64,000 nt of DNA. It comes from Chitinophagales bacterium. Its GTDB lineage: Bacteria; Bacteroidota; Bacteroidia; Chitinophagales; UBA10324. Made by a program: the position numbers and the translations under genes. The notes beneath the pieces were generated by a model that was not told the origin of the DNA, did not search any database, and saw only the letters and a program-made list of their open reading frames with translations. The stretch covers positions 1 through 64,000 of the forward strand of contig JANWWJ010000027.1 in the NCBI GenBank assembly GCA_025056305.1. The letters are read 5' to 3'. Below are positions 54,751 through 64,000 of the stretch, one piece after another (position 1 is the first letter of the stretch; each line of letters starts with the position of its first letter).

Positions 54751-56613
54751 TCAGGGCGTTTTTTTGATTTCCAAAGCAGCTTTTAGTGTCTGGTTCATGA
54801 GTTGTTCAGCAAAGGGACTGGCATACTCATTTAATTCTTGCATCAAGATGCGGATCCGGTCAGCATCTGAATCATCCAAGGCCGAACGTAATTGCTTAAC
54901 CATGTGGGTGATGGTTTGTATTTCTTGTTCTGAGAGCAAGTCTTTGGCAGCCACAAGAAATTTTTCGGTTGAAGTGATGAGCTGCTGAGCTTCAGTAATG
55001 GTTTCGCGTAGGGTGCGCTGGGCTAAATCTTCGCGGGCATGGGCCAGCGAATCGGCCAGCATTTGTTCGATTTGTTCTGACGTCAGTCCGTATTGCGGTT
55101 TTACTTCAATTGCCTGCTCCATGCCACTGCGCAGCTCACGGGCGCGCACTTGAAGAATACCGTCGGCATTTAAGGTAAAAGTGATTTCTACCTTAGGTAA
55201 TCCCGCCGGCATAGGTGGGATGTTTTTCAGGATAAATTCAGCCAGCTTACGGTTATCTTTGACCAGGTCGCGTTCGCCCTGATAGACCGAGATACGCAGC
55301 TGGGTTTGTCCATCGCGCGAAGTGGTGTATATCCGTGAGGCGGCTGTAGGAATGCGGCTGTTTCGCGGGATGAGCACGTCCATCAATTCTCCTAAAGTTT
55401 CAATACCTAAAGAAAGCGGGGTAACATCCAAGAGCAAGATGTCTTTTTGATTGCCGGCCAGCACATCGGCTTGAATGGCAGCACCCAAAGCAACGACTTC
55501 ATCGGGGTTGAGCTGATCGTGTGGCAGACGACCGAAAAAATCGGTTACAGCCTTTTTAACCATGGGCATGCGGGTGGCGCCGCCCACCAAAACGACGTGA
55601 TGAATCTGGTTTGGCTTTAGCCCGGCATCACGCAGGGCAAGCTGTACACCATGCAGGGTACGTTCAATCAGGTGGCGGGTTTCCTGCTCAAAGTCGGCAC
55701 GGGATACCGTCAGATCCAAACCGTGAAAAGATCCCTGATAATGCTCATGCGAACTCAGGAAAATTTTTACTTCTTCGGCCTTGAGCCGCAATTCTTGCAT
55801 CAAGCGTCGGTTGTTGTGATACTCCTGTTTATCAGCACTGCGGCTCAACCAAAAGTCCACCAACGCCCGATCAAAGTCATCTCCACCCAAAAACGTGTCG
55901 CCGTGCGTAGCCAGCACTTCGAAAATGCCATTGCTGATGCGCAGCAAGCTGATGTCGAATGTCCCACCGCCCAGGTCATAGACGGCGATGATTTCATCGT
56001 CCGGATTTTTATCCAGACCATAGGCTAAAGCTGCGGCTGTAGGTTCGTTGATGATGCGCAGCACTTCGAGCCCGGCCAGTTTGCCGGCATCCCGCGTAGC
56101 CTGTCGTTGAGCATCGTTAAAATAGGCAGGAACTGTGATGACTGCCTTACGCACAGGCCTGTTCAGAATACGTTCGGCCCGGCTTTTCAATTCCTGAAGA
56201 ATAAAAGCTGAAAGCTCGATGGGGGTATAGTAACGATCACCTACCCGAATCCGCACCAGCTCACTGCCTTCCTGAGCCGAAAGGCGGTAGCCGAAATAGC
56301 TTTCCAGCGGCTGCACTTCGCGGAAGGATTTTCCCATAAGCCGTTTTACCGAATAGATGGTTCGTTCGGGAGCATCGATCAAATGCAGGCGGGCCGGATC
56401 GCCTACTTGAATGGCACCCTCATCGGTGAAATAGACAATGGAAGGAACCAGGGTACGTTGACCATGTTCGGCAAGACATACCGGCTTGCGTGTCTGCGCA
56501 TCCAGATAGGCAATCAGCGAATGCGTTGTGCCTAAGTCAATGCCTACGATGGTTTCGTTGGGCGCAACAGAAGCTAAGCTGCCGCTTTTGATGTCGATGG
56601 GAATTCGAGCCAT
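54751..56613 (-). CDS. hscA: HscA-like Hsp70 chaperone
   Basis: 620 residues, shorter than DnaK (~640) and with an HscA-like N-terminal extension (~20 residues) before GIDLGTTHS (24-32). ATPase motifs [13 protein letters not shown] and [11 protein letters not shown] are present. The substrate-binding domain and helical lid follow, and the protein ends in [11 protein letters not shown] without the DnaK EEVD-like tail. HscA specialises in iron-sulfur cluster transfer from IscU; no isc genes are near, so a T9SS or general role cannot be excluded. It lies 38 bases downstream of the PorU-like gene. Confidence 0.85.
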   Translation of the reverse strand: MARIPIDIKSGSLASVAPNETIVGIDLGTTHSLIAYLDAQTRKPVCLAEHGQRTLVPSIVYFTDEGAIQVGDPARLHLIDAPERTIYSVKRLMGKSFREVQPLESYFGYRLSAQEGSELVRIRVGDRYYTPIELSAFILQELKSRAERILNRPVRKAVITVPAYFNDAQRQATRDAGKLAGLEVLRIINEPTAAALAYGLDKNPDDEIIAVYDLGGGTFDISLLRISNGIFEVLATHGDTFLGGDDFDRALVDFWLSRSADKQEYHNNRRLMQELRLKAEEVKIFLSSHEHYQGSFHGLDLTVSRADFEQETRHLIERTLHGVQLALRDAGLKPNQIHHVVLVGGATRMPMVKKAVTDFFGRLPHDQLNPDEVVALGAAIQADVLAGNQKDILLLDVTPLSLGIETLGELMDVLIPRNSRIPTAASRIYTTSRDGQTQLRISVYQGERDLVKDNRKLAEFILKNIPPMPAGLPKVEITFTLNADGILQVRARELRSGMEQAIEVKPQYGLTSEQIEQMLADSLAHAREDLAQRTLRETITEAQQLITSTEKFLVAAKDLLSEQEIQTITHMVKQLRSALDDSDADRIRILMQELNEYASPFAEQLMNQTLKAALEIKKTP

Positions 56614-56621
56614 GTGTGTGG

Positions 56622-56629
56622 CAAAGTTC
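56622..56629 (-). promoter_or_regulatory. Imperfect -7 box (GAACTTTG) for hscA
   Basis: A seven-of-eight match to TAnnTTTG, nine bases upstream of the ATG at 56613, in the 38-base gap after the PorU-like gene. Confidence 0.35.
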
Positions 56630-56651
56630 CGACACGCCTGCTATTATGCTT

Positions 56652-59600
56652 TCAGCGCATCAAATACATTTTACCGATGCCGTTGCGGAAGTATTGATCG
56701 GTACCGGTGTCGTAGTGATCTAAAGGTTTACCGTGCAGGCGCGCTTCCACCTTATAAAAATAGAGGCCCGGAGCCAAACGGTCGCCGAACTGATCGGTGC
56801 CATCCCAACTGAATTCGGTAATGTTATTGCCTATGCGCAGATTGCCCAGTTCGCTCAAAAAGATTTCGCGCACCACCTTACCGCTTACAGTAAAGATGGT
56901 GATTTTGAGTTGATCGGGAATTTCTGAGCCGGTGAGGGTAAAGACAAAACGGGTAGCGGTTGAGAAAGGATTTGGATAATTCAGCACGTTAGAGATCATC
57001 GGCTTGTTGATGACGCGGAAACGGATGCGGTAGGCATAGGCGCCGCTGGCATTACCGGCACGGTCATAACCCTGCACCACTAACTGGTAGGTGCCGTCTT
57101 TAGGAAATTCACGCCGAAGCAAGGCGCGGGCGGTATTGCTTTTTTTCAGCTGTGTGCTATCGGCTGGAAAGAAGAAAGAGGTGAGTTGATCAAACACGAC
57201 ATGATGGCGCGATCCATCAGGATAAACAAAATATATATCGAAGGCAGAGGTGTCGTTGAGCGGAACATAGGGGTTTTCGTCCTTAAGAATGATTTCAATT
57301 TCAGGTTTGGCCGAGACCAGATCTCCATCCATGATGCGTACGCCATCGAACGTGACGTCGAGCAGAGGGTTAAGGTTATCGCCGCGCACATAAAAGTTGA
57401 GGATGCCGATGTTGTTGAAGTGGGCTTGTTCGGGTTGATCGTTGTCGGGGTTAACTTCCACAAACAAGCTGTTGAGCCCTTCCATGCAGGCACAATGAGT
57501 GTCGAATGTGTATCGAACGATTAAGGTGTCAAAACCGGCTAAAGGCGCATAGCGGCGATAGTGGACATGTGCGCCGTTGAGCGCGTCGGTAATCACGTAT
57601 TTTACCAACAGGCTGTCCATCGGCCAGGGAGTAAGATTTTCTACAGCGCAAGCCAGATGCAAGGGTAACATTTGATGCACCGAGTCAGCCATTGAAAAAT
57701 AGAGGGCAGGATTGAGGGCGGCCTCGGGTACCGGTTGATAATGCACCCGCCAAAAGTCCAGCTGCAGCGGGGTTCGGTAGGTCGTGTCGGTAGAATGGAG
57801 CCGTAGCCTCAGGTATGGATAAACATTTGCATCGATCCATTGCAGGGAGGTATCGAAGCTGACCAAATTGGCAACCAATAAATGCTCACTACCATCGGCT
57901 TGTATGCCGTAGATCTCAAAGCGCATCTGATCGTTTTCGGGCTCGCGCTGCCATGCCTTCCAAAACAGATGTGTCCAGTATTGGGCCGGACCGATGAGGG
58001 GCGATTCGATAAAGCCCGTAGTCCATTTGCCTACAATCTGAAAGGTCGTGTCAATGATGTCGGTAAAGGTGTCGCCAGCAATTTCATAAATAGGATACGA
58101 GGGGTCATTTTTTTTCAGGAAAAAGGCATAAGGAGCCGGCTGGTCTATGTTGTTGATCTGCGTCAGGCCTAATTGATTGAAGGCGCCGATTTGGACGCTG
58201 TCCCACGTATAAATTTTAGCATCGTTCACAGTCATGAACAGCAAGTAATGACCGTCGGGTACCGTATCCAACATGAAGTGGATCATGGCATCATTGCGGG
58301 GCTGCAGGGTATTATAGCTGAACATGATACGAGGTGTGAGCTTGCATTGAATGCTGCCGTAGAGGCCGCCATAGGGATTCATCCAGAACGTTCCGGTTGT
58401 AGGCTCGATCACGGCAAAGATCACTTGAGCGTTGCTGCAGGTCCATGTGCCCACGCGCACGCCGTTTAGGTAAATGCCGGGATCGTCATTGGATAAGGGC
58501 CCGGGGAAAGCACCCCAGGTAAAGCCCGTATAGATGCCTATGGATTTGATGTCATCGACATAGACAAACCGACGGTCGGAATCCAGCACAATGTTGCCTA
58601 ATGGATTAGCTACTGTGCTCAGGTGTTGAAAGTAATGCGATTGATTCCAGCCGGGAGGGGAACCTTTGATGTACACGAAAGAGGAGGTATGCCAGACCGG
58701 CGTGTTGGTGTAGGCGGAATCGACGCTGGTGCGCCAATAATAGACCGTACTATCCAACCAAACCAACTGAGGGGTCCACTTCACCACACCTCCCTTTTGT
58801 TTGATCTTGATCGTCTGCAGCAAGGGGCTGTTGAAAAGCTCGGTGGTGTCTATCTGAAAAACGTACTGGCGCTCCGGTGCAAACGGATTTACCGTGCTGG
58901 CTTTTAAAGTGACCTTGGATTCGGAAATGATTGAATAATTAGGCGGATAAACGGGAAGAATATCATTGACATCAATGAAAATGTTGACGGTTACTTCATT
59001 GTTTAACTCACTGAGTTCCTCTATGTCGCCGCCCACCGAAAGCGATGAACCTGCATCTACCTTTAAGAAAAATTTATTTAATCCGTACGATGAAAAACCG
59101 CTGTTGCGCACCACGAGCCGCACGGTATCGCGGAAATAAGGTGCTTTGATCTTAAAATGATAAAGGTTCTGTTCGCTGTTATCGGCCAGCGTACGTTGTA
59201 CATAGATATATATGCTGTCGTCAATAGCTTGACCGATGTTGTAGATAACGGCCTGCAGGTAAAACGAATCGGTGCCGGCTGTGATAAGCGGCGGGTCGAA
59301 GCTAATGTTTTGAGTTTCTAAGACATAATCGGGCTTATCAAATACGTTAAACTTGAGTGAAGGATCACCGGAAAGCTGCATTTGCTCGGCGGTCAGCTTG
59401 TCCAGATCCAGGCCGGAAAGATTAACAATATCGTTGATGGTTGCCTGAACGATCTGACCAAATGTTCGGTTGTAATTGTAGCGCGATAGGTTCAGGTAAA
59501 AGCGCGTCGAGTACATGTCCAGACTGCTGGCCACAGCAAAGATGGATGGCCCCAGAAAGGCAATAGCACCGGCCTGAGGCGTCAGGACAAACTGATCGGC

Positions 59601-61658
59601 CATTCCGTGGTAGTGGTAAAACAGATTTCCGATCAAACAGCCGTTGGTGAGCACCAGTGGATATTTGCCGGCGTTATTATAGTTCTCTGGTTTGTCCAGA
59701 TTAAAGTCGAAGCTGTTGGCCGAAGAATGGCCGAAGAAAGTAATCAGCGATGTACCTGCTGTGATCAGAGAATCTAAAAATTCCGAAGTAGCCTGTTGGA
59801 TGGGTTGGGTGCTGGTTTTTGCGAAGGTGAAAACGTGAGCCCCGTACAAGGTATCTTCGATGATGTCGCGGTATTTATTGAGCAAGCTGACGAAATAGGC
59901 CTGATCACTGCTGCTGGCACCGCCAGCCAGATGCATGACGTTTTTCATCCATGCCTTATCGGCAATGGTTTGAAAAGGACTTTTCTGTGCGTTAACGTAT
60001 TGCTTGGCTTTTTCCAGATAAGGATAAACCTCTTCGGCTTTCAGGCAGGCGATACGCCCAATCGGAATCAGAGGCTTGGGAGACTTACCCAGGGCCGTGA
60101 GCAGTTGATCAGAGCCGGGAAAACCGAATGTGGGTACCAAACAAAACGAACGACGTGCCGGTATATCATTCATAAAGCCATATTCAATGCCTTTGCCGAT
60201 GATGAACATGTGACGGTCGGCTTGCGGCCATTTGTGAACGATATATTCGGTGAACTTGTTGATGGCTGCCGGATGAAATCGGATGCCATAGGCGAACTGA
60301 TCATACAAATCCAGAATATTTGCTATTATGGCCTGATAGCCTTCCTGCTGCTTCCATTTGCGGTATTCCTCTACCGGATTGTTTCCCAGGCTGTCTTTCA
60401 TGAGCAGCGGATGGCTGATGATGATGAAATCGCCCTGGTTTTGAGGCAACGCGTAATTCACGAAGTTGACGGTAAAAAGTGAATCGACATGGCGGATCAC
60501 AGCGGTTGTGTCCGGGGCCACCAGCATCAGCTTTCGCACAGGCGAATTATCCGGCGGCAAAAGAAACAGCAGGCTGTCGCCACTGACGACGGCCTCCATG
60601 CGTTGCAGCGTGGCGTAGTCATACAAAACAGGAATCGTGTTTTTTCGATCGAAATTTCTGATGACCAGATAGCGGCTGCCCGAAGCCACCGGCAGGGAAA
60701 ATGTCACGGCGGAGGCCTGCGCAAAATCAAATTGACGCGGATAGGTAAACTCCAGCCACGATATAGCATTGAGATCTTTAGCACTGGTGGAATGAGCACT
60801 GGTAAACGTCAGGGTGGTGGTGGGTGAGGTTACCCAGCTGACGTCGGGCTGAAAGCTAAGCCGCAATACAGAATAGGCAGCATAACTCCCCGACCATATT
60901 TCATTACCGTTTATTAAAATTTTTAAGTTATGATCATCCCACAGGCTGTTGATCTGAACTCGAAAATCGGCCAAGAGGCCTGCACCCTGATACACATGAG
61001 GTGTTTCGATGATGTAGCTTTTGGCGGTTTTATCAAAAAACTTATCCGAATAACCCTCCGTGGGGCTGAAATCTGAATCGTAGACATGGGAGCCGTAAAG
61101 GGCCGATTTGCCGCGGGCTAAATTGTAAAAACTGCTCTTTTCAGTGCCGTAAACATGTGCGACCGTGAACAGGCAATAAGGCTCAGCTGGCGGAGGGTTG
61201 TTGATGGTGTTGGCTGCCATCACAAACTGACTGCTGCTTGGAACGTTGGACCAGGTCAAGAAATAATAGCCGGTATCGTTAAACATGCTGAGCCGATCGT
61301 TTCCTTGCCACAAGGGATCGGCATAAAGGGTAGAATCCCACCATCCATCATTACGCTGGCCGTAAAATTCGATGTAGTCGTTACCCGACAGTGGGCCGCT
61401 GGTAGAGACGTAAATAGGTATTTCCTGTCCCTTATGGTAAATGCGTAGGTTGCTTCCGTAAATGCTGCTGATGGGGACATTAAACTGCTGCAATGTGCTT
61501 CCCTTCAGCCGATATACTCCATTTTCAATAATGCGGAACTTGAAATACTGTTGATCAAAATTGATCCACTCGTTTCCATATAGTTGTGCCCGACTGTAAG
61601 AAGCCGACAGGGTTAGCATCCATACAAGCAAGGAAAGACGATGGACAGCCTTTTTCAT
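56652..61658 (-). CDS. C25-family T9SS sortase, PorU-like (PorU2 type)
   Basis: 1668 residues with a signal peptide (~1-24, SRAQ). The central C25 (gingipain-like) protease domain has the catalytic dyad His644 (FFGHSSA) and Cys674 (LTNGC). The segment AGAIAFLGPSIFAVAS follows. The C-terminal third has beta-sandwich repeats and ends with a FlgD-like domain (NYPNPFSTATRF ... APGLYFYKVEA). PorU cleaves T9SS signal domains and attaches cargo to A-LPS at the outer membrane. The GHSS and TNGC contexts resemble the PorU2 branch more than P. gingivalis PorU, which is ~1160 residues. The PorV-like gene is three bases upstream, as expected for a PorU-PorV complex. Confidence 0.85.
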   Translation of the reverse strand: MKKAVHRLSLLVWMLTLSASYSRAQLYGNEWINFDQQYFKFRIIENGVYRLKGSTLQQFNVPISSIYGSNLRIYHKGQEIPIYVSTSGPLSGNDYIEFYGQRNDGWWDSTLYADPLWQGNDRLSMFNDTGYYFLTWSNVPSSSQFVMAANTINNPPPAEPYCLFTVAHVYGTEKSSFYNLARGKSALYGSHVYDSDFSPTEGYSDKFFDKTAKSYIIETPHVYQGAGLLADFRVQINSLWDDHNLKILINGNEIWSGSYAAYSVLRLSFQPDVSWVTSPTTTLTFTSAHSTSAKDLNAISWLEFTYPRQFDFAQASAVTFSLPVASGSRYLVIRNFDRKNTIPVLYDYATLQRMEAVVSGDSLLFLLPPDNSPVRKLMLVAPDTTAVIRHVDSLFTVNFVNYALPQNQGDFIIISHPLLMKDSLGNNPVEEYRKWKQQEGYQAIIANILDLYDQFAYGIRFHPAAINKFTEYIVHKWPQADRHMFIIGKGIEYGFMNDIPARRSFCLVPTFGFPGSDQLLTALGKSPKPLIPIGRIACLKAEEVYPYLEKAKQYVNAQKSPFQTIADKAWMKNVMHLAGGASSSDQAYFVSLLNKYRDIIEDTLYGAHVFTFAKTSTQPIQQATSEFLDSLITAGTSLITFFGHSSANSFDFNLDKPENYNNAGKYPLVLTNGCLIGNLFYHYHGMADQFVLTPQAGAIAFLGPSIFAVASSLDMYSTRFYLNLSRYNYNRTFGQIVQATINDIVNLSGLDLDKLTAEQMQLSGDPSLKFNVFDKPDYVLETQNISFDPPLITAGTDSFYLQAVIYNIGQAIDDSIYIYVQRTLADNSEQNLYHFKIKAPYFRDTVRLVVRNSGFSSYGLNKFFLKVDAGSSLSVGGDIEELSELNNEVTVNIFIDVNDILPVYPPNYSIISESKVTLKASTVNPFAPERQYVFQIDTTELFNSPLLQTIKIKQKGGVVKWTPQLVWLDSTVYYWRTSVDSAYTNTPVWHTSSFVYIKGSPPGWNQSHYFQHLSTVANPLGNIVLDSDRRFVYVDDIKSIGIYTGFTWGAFPGPLSNDDPGIYLNGVRVGTWTCSNAQVIFAVIEPTTGTFWMNPYGGLYGSIQCKLTPRIMFSYNTLQPRNDAMIHFMLDTVPDGHYLLFMTVNDAKIYTWDSVQIGAFNQLGLTQINNIDQPAPYAFFLKKNDPSYPIYEIAGDTFTDIIDTTFQIVGKWTTGFIESPLIGPAQYWTHLFWKAWQREPENDQMRFEIYGIQADGSEHLLVANLVSFDTSLQWIDANVYPYLRLRLHSTDTTYRTPLQLDFWRVHYQPVPEAALNPALYFSMADSVHQMLPLHLACAVENLTPWPMDSLLVKYVITDALNGAHVHYRRYAPLAGFDTLIVRYTFDTHCACMEGLNSLFVEVNPDNDQPEQAHFNNIGILNFYVRGDNLNPLLDVTFDGVRIMDGDLVSAKPEIEIILKDENPYVPLNDTSAFDIYFVYPDGSRHHVVFDQLTSFFFPADSTQLKKSNTARALLRREFPKDGTYQLVVQGYDRAGNASGAYAYRIRFRVINKPMISNVLNYPNPFSTATRFVFTLTGSEIPDQLKITIFTVSGKVVREIFLSELGNLRIGNNITEFSWDGTDQFGDRLAPGLYFYKVEARLHGKPLDHYDTGTDQYFRNGIGKMYLMR

Positions 61659-61661
61659 AAA

Positions 61662-62762
61662 TTACGTTTTTTTACTGTTGCTCAACGAGAGCCTCAGTGA
61701 AAAAACATGTGAATAAAGCGAGCCGGACAAATCACCCAGATTGGTCAACGCATAGTCAATAACTACGCTTCGGATGGCCAGTCCCACGCCGGCTGAGGGT
61801 TGAACGCTAAGCGAAGTCCGGCCCTCAATATCCGATGTGCGCTGAAAGTTGTTGAGGCCGGCGCGAAGAAACACGGTTTGTTTGTAAGCCCCTTCCGCCC
61901 CTATGCGTGGATCAATGCTCACCACACCGGTGCGGATTAACGTATTCCTGCGGCCATCAAAGGTCACATCTAAATCAAGAGCGGGCGCTACGGTAAATAG
62001 CTGATTTTTTCCAAAACCAAACTGGCGAGAAGCCCCCGTCCACAGCCTCGGTGCCGTGAGTTCTAAGGAATTTTCCGGAACCATGTTGTTCGCACTTGCC
62101 AGGGCTATTTGCTCTTCATTGGTGAAATGGTACGACCATGCATTAAAGGTGGTAGTAATATCCCGACCGACGGCGGCCAGTTTCCACCCTTTTTTGGCAT
62201 ATTGCAGGCCTACGTCGGCACCTAAACCCCAACTCGAGGCAAAACTGCCTGCTATGCGGTGCAGGATCTTTATGGTACCACCTACTGAAAGGCCCTGTAT
62301 GCCCGTCTGCTGACCGTAGCTGACTAAGGCTGCGTAATCGGCTACGGAAAAGCTGGAGATATTGTCGTAGTTGATGCTGCCGTCAGGCTCAATCAAAAAA
62401 AGCGTGTTAGGAATGTCATCTACGCCGAAGCGAATCAACGAGAAAGCCAGCTTACGCGTTTGATGCAGCTGCTGCTGCATAGGCAGGGCAATAGCTCCAT
62501 AATCGTATTTGGCAATGCCGGCAAAGTACTCGGCATGCATCAATCCAATGTCCAATGTAGCAGGACCTGCGGCCAAACCGGCGGGGTTCCAGAAGGCAGC
62601 CGTAACGTCATTTACCGTGGCGGTGACCGATCCGCCCATTGCCAAGGCTCGGGCACCTACCCCTATAGAAAGAAATTCATTGCTGTATTTATAAAACTGA
62701 GCGCTGGTTGCTTTGGCGGTCAAAACAACGGCTGCGATCCAAAAAAACTTTTGCACTTTCAT
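61662..62762 (-). CDS. PorV/PorQ-family outer-membrane beta-barrel protein
   Basis: 366 residues from ATG 62762; the frame runs upstream to 62825, but MKVQKFFWIAAVVLTAKATSAQF is a normal signal peptide and promoter-like elements lie in the extension. The mature part is a FadL-like barrel: GARALAMGGSVTATVNDVTAAFWNPAGLA near the start, alternating beta strands, and a C-terminal aromatic/hydrophobic strand (SHVFSLRLSLS). PorV shuttles T9SS cargo from the secretion channel to PorU. Three bases before the PorU-like gene, so the two form an operon. PorQ is the alternative assignment. A hairpin with a T run precedes the start. Confidence 0.85.
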   Translation of the reverse strand: MKVQKFFWIAAVVLTAKATSAQFYKYSNEFLSIGVGARALAMGGSVTATVNDVTAAFWNPAGLAAGPATLDIGLMHAEYFAGIAKYDYGAIALPMQQQLHQTRKLAFSLIRFGVDDIPNTLFLIEPDGSINYDNISSFSVADYAALVSYGQQTGIQGLSVGGTIKILHRIAGSFASSWGLGADVGLQYAKKGWKLAAVGRDITTTFNAWSYHFTNEEQIALASANNMVPENSLELTAPRLWTGASRQFGFGKNQLFTVAPALDLDVTFDGRRNTLIRTGVVSIDPRIGAEGAYKQTVFLRAGLNNFQRTSDIEGRTSLSVQPSAGVGLAIRSVVIDYALTNLGDLSGSLYSHVFSLRLSLSNSKKT

Positions 62763-62768
62763 AAATGC

Positions 62769-62790
62769 AAAAAACGCCTCATTTCGAGGC
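62769..62790 (-). terminator. Hairpin plus T6 immediately before the PorV-like start
   Basis: On the minus strand GCCTC-(5)-GAGGC is followed by GTTTTTT, ending six bases before the ATG at 62762. There is no upstream gene on this strand to terminate, so it would act in the leader of the porV-porU transcript, as an attenuator or a start-site structure. Confidence 0.35.
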
Positions 62791-62810
62791 TTCTTGTATG
62801 GGTAAAAATA

Positions 62811-62818
62811 CAAACTAA
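62811..62818 (-). promoter_or_regulatory. Imperfect -7 box (TTAGTTTG) for the PorV-like gene
   Basis: Seven of eight matches to TAnnTTTG on the minus strand, 48 bases upstream of the ATG. A second near-match (TATTTTTA) abuts it at 62803-62810. Confidence 0.35.
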
Positions 62819-62857
62819 AATGCACAGCAGTTGTTTTGCAGTGGTTGCCTGTTCCCC

Positions 62858-62865
62858 TACATTTT
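62858..62865 (+). promoter_or_regulatory. Imperfect -7 box (TACATTTT) for ispE
   Basis: Seven of eight matches, seven bases before the ATG at 62873. It agrees with that start and against the upstream in-frame codon at 62831. Confidence 0.35.
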
Positions 62866-62872
62866 CAAGCAA

Positions 62873-63697
62873 ATGATCCTATTCACTCCGGCGAAAATCA
62901 ACTTGGGTTTGCATGTTGGGCCCTTGCGCCCGGATGGGTATCATGAAATTCAGACCGCATTGTATTCGGTGAATTGGTTTGATGCCGTAGAAGCGATACC
63001 TGCAGAGACTTTTTCCTTTAGTTGCTATGGTGAGCCGTGTGGCAATGAGGAAGATAATCTGTGTGTGAAAGCGTGGCAACTATTTCATCAGGAAACGGCT
63101 TGTCCCCCGGTGCATTTGTTTCTGCTCAAGCATATTCCTGCAGGTGCCGGCCTGGGTGGCGGATCATCTGACGCGGCAGCTACGTTACGGCTGCTGGATC
63201 AACTGTTTCCGGGTAGAGCCACAGAACAACAAATCCGACAATGGGCTGAGCGCTTGGGTAGTGACTGCGCCTTTTTTCTTCAAGAACTGCCGGCATTAGC
63301 CTTTGGCAGAGGGGAACAACTCATTCCTGTTGCGGTGGATTTGTCGTCTTATGTTTTGGTGCTGGCCGTGCCGGATATTCATGTGTCCACTTCGTGGGCC
63401 TACGCCGAGTTGGACTGTCGCCTTCTTCCTCGCCCGCCGGCCGAAAACCTGAGGGAGGTGCTGCAGCTGCCGGTAAGCAATTGGGCTAAATACCTACGCA
63501 ATGACTTTGAAACTGTTGTATTCGAAAAATATCCGCTGCTGGCAGACCTTAAGGAATGGATGTATCGGCAGGGGGCGTTGTATGCGTCGATGAGTGGCAG
63601 TGGTTCGTGTATTTATGGAATTTTCGAGTCTATACCACGGCAGAAACCAGAAGGAATGCCTTTTCGCGCTTGGAAAGTTTTCAGTCCCGAAAACTAA
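62873..63697 (+). CDS. ispE: 4-diphosphocytidyl-2-C-methyl-D-erythritol kinase
   Basis: 274 residues from ATG 62873 (MILFTPAKINLGLHV; the Lys8 region is the usual IspE start). A GHMP kinase of the MEP isoprenoid pathway that phosphorylates the 2-hydroxyl of CDP-ME. Seen: TPAKINLGL, DGYHEIQTALYSV, the ATP loop PAGAGLGGGSSDAAAT at 89-104, and SMSGSGSCIYGIF near the C-terminus. It is the second MEP gene in the window besides ispG, but the two are not linked in an operon. Divergent from the PorV-like gene and convergent with carA. Confidence 0.97.
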   Translation: MILFTPAKINLGLHVGPLRPDGYHEIQTALYSVNWFDAVEAIPAETFSFSCYGEPCGNEEDNLCVKAWQLFHQETACPPVHLFLLKHIPAGAGLGGGSSDAAATLRLLDQLFPGRATEQQIRQWAERLGSDCAFFLQELPALAFGRGEQLIPVAVDLSSYVLVLAVPDIHVSTSWAYAELDCRLLPRPPAENLREVLQLPVSNWAKYLRNDFETVVFEKYPLLADLKEWMYRQGALYASMSGSGSCIYGIFESIPRQKPEGMPFRAWKVFSPEN

Positions 63698-63737
63698 AGC
63701 AAAAGCACTCTTGGTTTTTCCGCTACGCTGCAACAGA

Positions 63738-64000
63738 CTAAGCTTCCGAAGCCTGAACTTCTGCTTCCTGCGTCATCCAGCTTAATGGTTCACCGCGCAT
63801 CAGGCTAATGAACTGGTCGAAAAGATAACGACTGTCATGAGGGCCGGGTGCTGCTTCCGGATGGTACTGAACCGAAAAAGCGGGTTTGTGTTTCAAACAC
63901 ATGCCTTCAATGCTCAGGTCGTTGAGGTTGATATGCGATACCAACATGTCGCGGCGCTGCCGCAATACATCAGCATCGACGGCAAAACCGTGGTTCTGCG
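63738..64000 (-). CDS. carA: Carbamoyl-phosphate synthase small subunit, C-terminal part (cut by right window edge)
   Basis: Only the last ~87 codons are in the window. The C-terminus of the class I glutamine amidotransferase domain is clear: QNHGFAVD at the edge, [14 protein letters not shown], the catalytic H-P-E in [14 protein letters not shown], and [10 protein letters not shown]. CarA supplies ammonia from glutamine to CarB for carbamoyl phosphate (arginine and pyrimidine routes). The catalytic Cys lies beyond the edge. The C-terminal 15 residues after [10 protein letters not shown] are a short non-conserved tail. Confidence 0.95.
   Translation of the reverse strand, partial: QNHGFAVDADVLRQRRDMLVSHINLNDLSIEGMCLKHKPAFSVQYHPEAAPGPHDSRYLFDQFISLMRGEPLSWMTQEAEVQASEA

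Noticed and set aside
59796-60482. 228-codon frame antisense to the PorU-like gene
   Set aside because: Long antisense frames are common here because of codon bias; the PorU-like protein is clearly real and this frame has no domain.
1-64000. CRISPR arrays, insertion sequences, rRNA genes or prophage
   Set aside because: No regularly spaced repeats, transposase motifs, rRNA-like sequence or phage structural genes were recognised on either strand.

Overview
The window looks like a chromosomal segment from a member of the Bacteroidota, probably in or near the Chitinophagia/Saprospiria; the genus cannot be told from this sequence. The evidence is: type IX secretion (T9SS) C-terminal sorting domains on secreted proteins, a PorU-like C25 sortase next to a PorV-like outer-membrane protein, the long Bacteroidota forms of IspG and NusB, a PUR-alpha-like DUF3276 protein, and about twenty -7 boxes of the Bacteroidota type (TAnnTTTG) placed shortly before start codons. 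Many boxes decide between alternative starts, and starts below were chosen with them.

Layout. 1-6586 (minus): two tandem paralogous giant secreted proteins, one cut by the left edge; the complete one combines PKD-like domains, an ice-binding-like domain, a TIM-barrel glycosidase-like domain and a T9SS tail. 6687-8249 (plus): a secreted haem-c/copper-monooxygenase-like protein. 8279-10312 (minus): uvrB. 10417-34909 (plus): one long exopolysaccharide locus. 34953-37478 (plus): a CBS protein, a further sulfotransferase and asd. 37479-38035: no convincing gene. 38036-54401: mostly housekeeping genes on both strands (two sugar kinases, tRNA-Asn, prfA, ispG, a GT39-like protein, rplS, nusB, leucine dehydrogenase, an ABC exporter, DUF3276, ychF, hldD, nucleoside phosphorylase, universal stress protein). 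54432-62762 (minus): LapA-like protein, an HscA-like Hsp70, PorU-like and PorV-like proteins. 62873-64000: ispE and the 3' end of carA.

The most interesting part is the exopolysaccharide locus. It has sugar-nucleotide genes (UDP-xylose synthase, a TviB/TviC-type pair for UDP-GalNAcA, a WbpD-like acetyltransferase, RmlB), a Wza-like multi-SLBB export protein, a Wzz-like protein without a kinase domain, a CpsB-type PHP phosphatase, an MBOAT acyltransferase with an SGNH-like partner, a Wzx flippase, a Wzy-like polymerase and two glycosyltransferases. Six PAPS-dependent sulfotransferase-like genes are interleaved among these and a seventh lies just downstream. A cysQ gene, whose product removes the PAP left by sulfotransferases, sits between the export and assembly halves. 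I infer a pathway for a heavily and variably sulfated, probably also O-acylated, exopolysaccharide or capsule with built-in by-product clearance. Absent from the window are an initiating sugar-phosphate transferase, a Wzc-type tyrosine kinase and PAPS synthesis genes.
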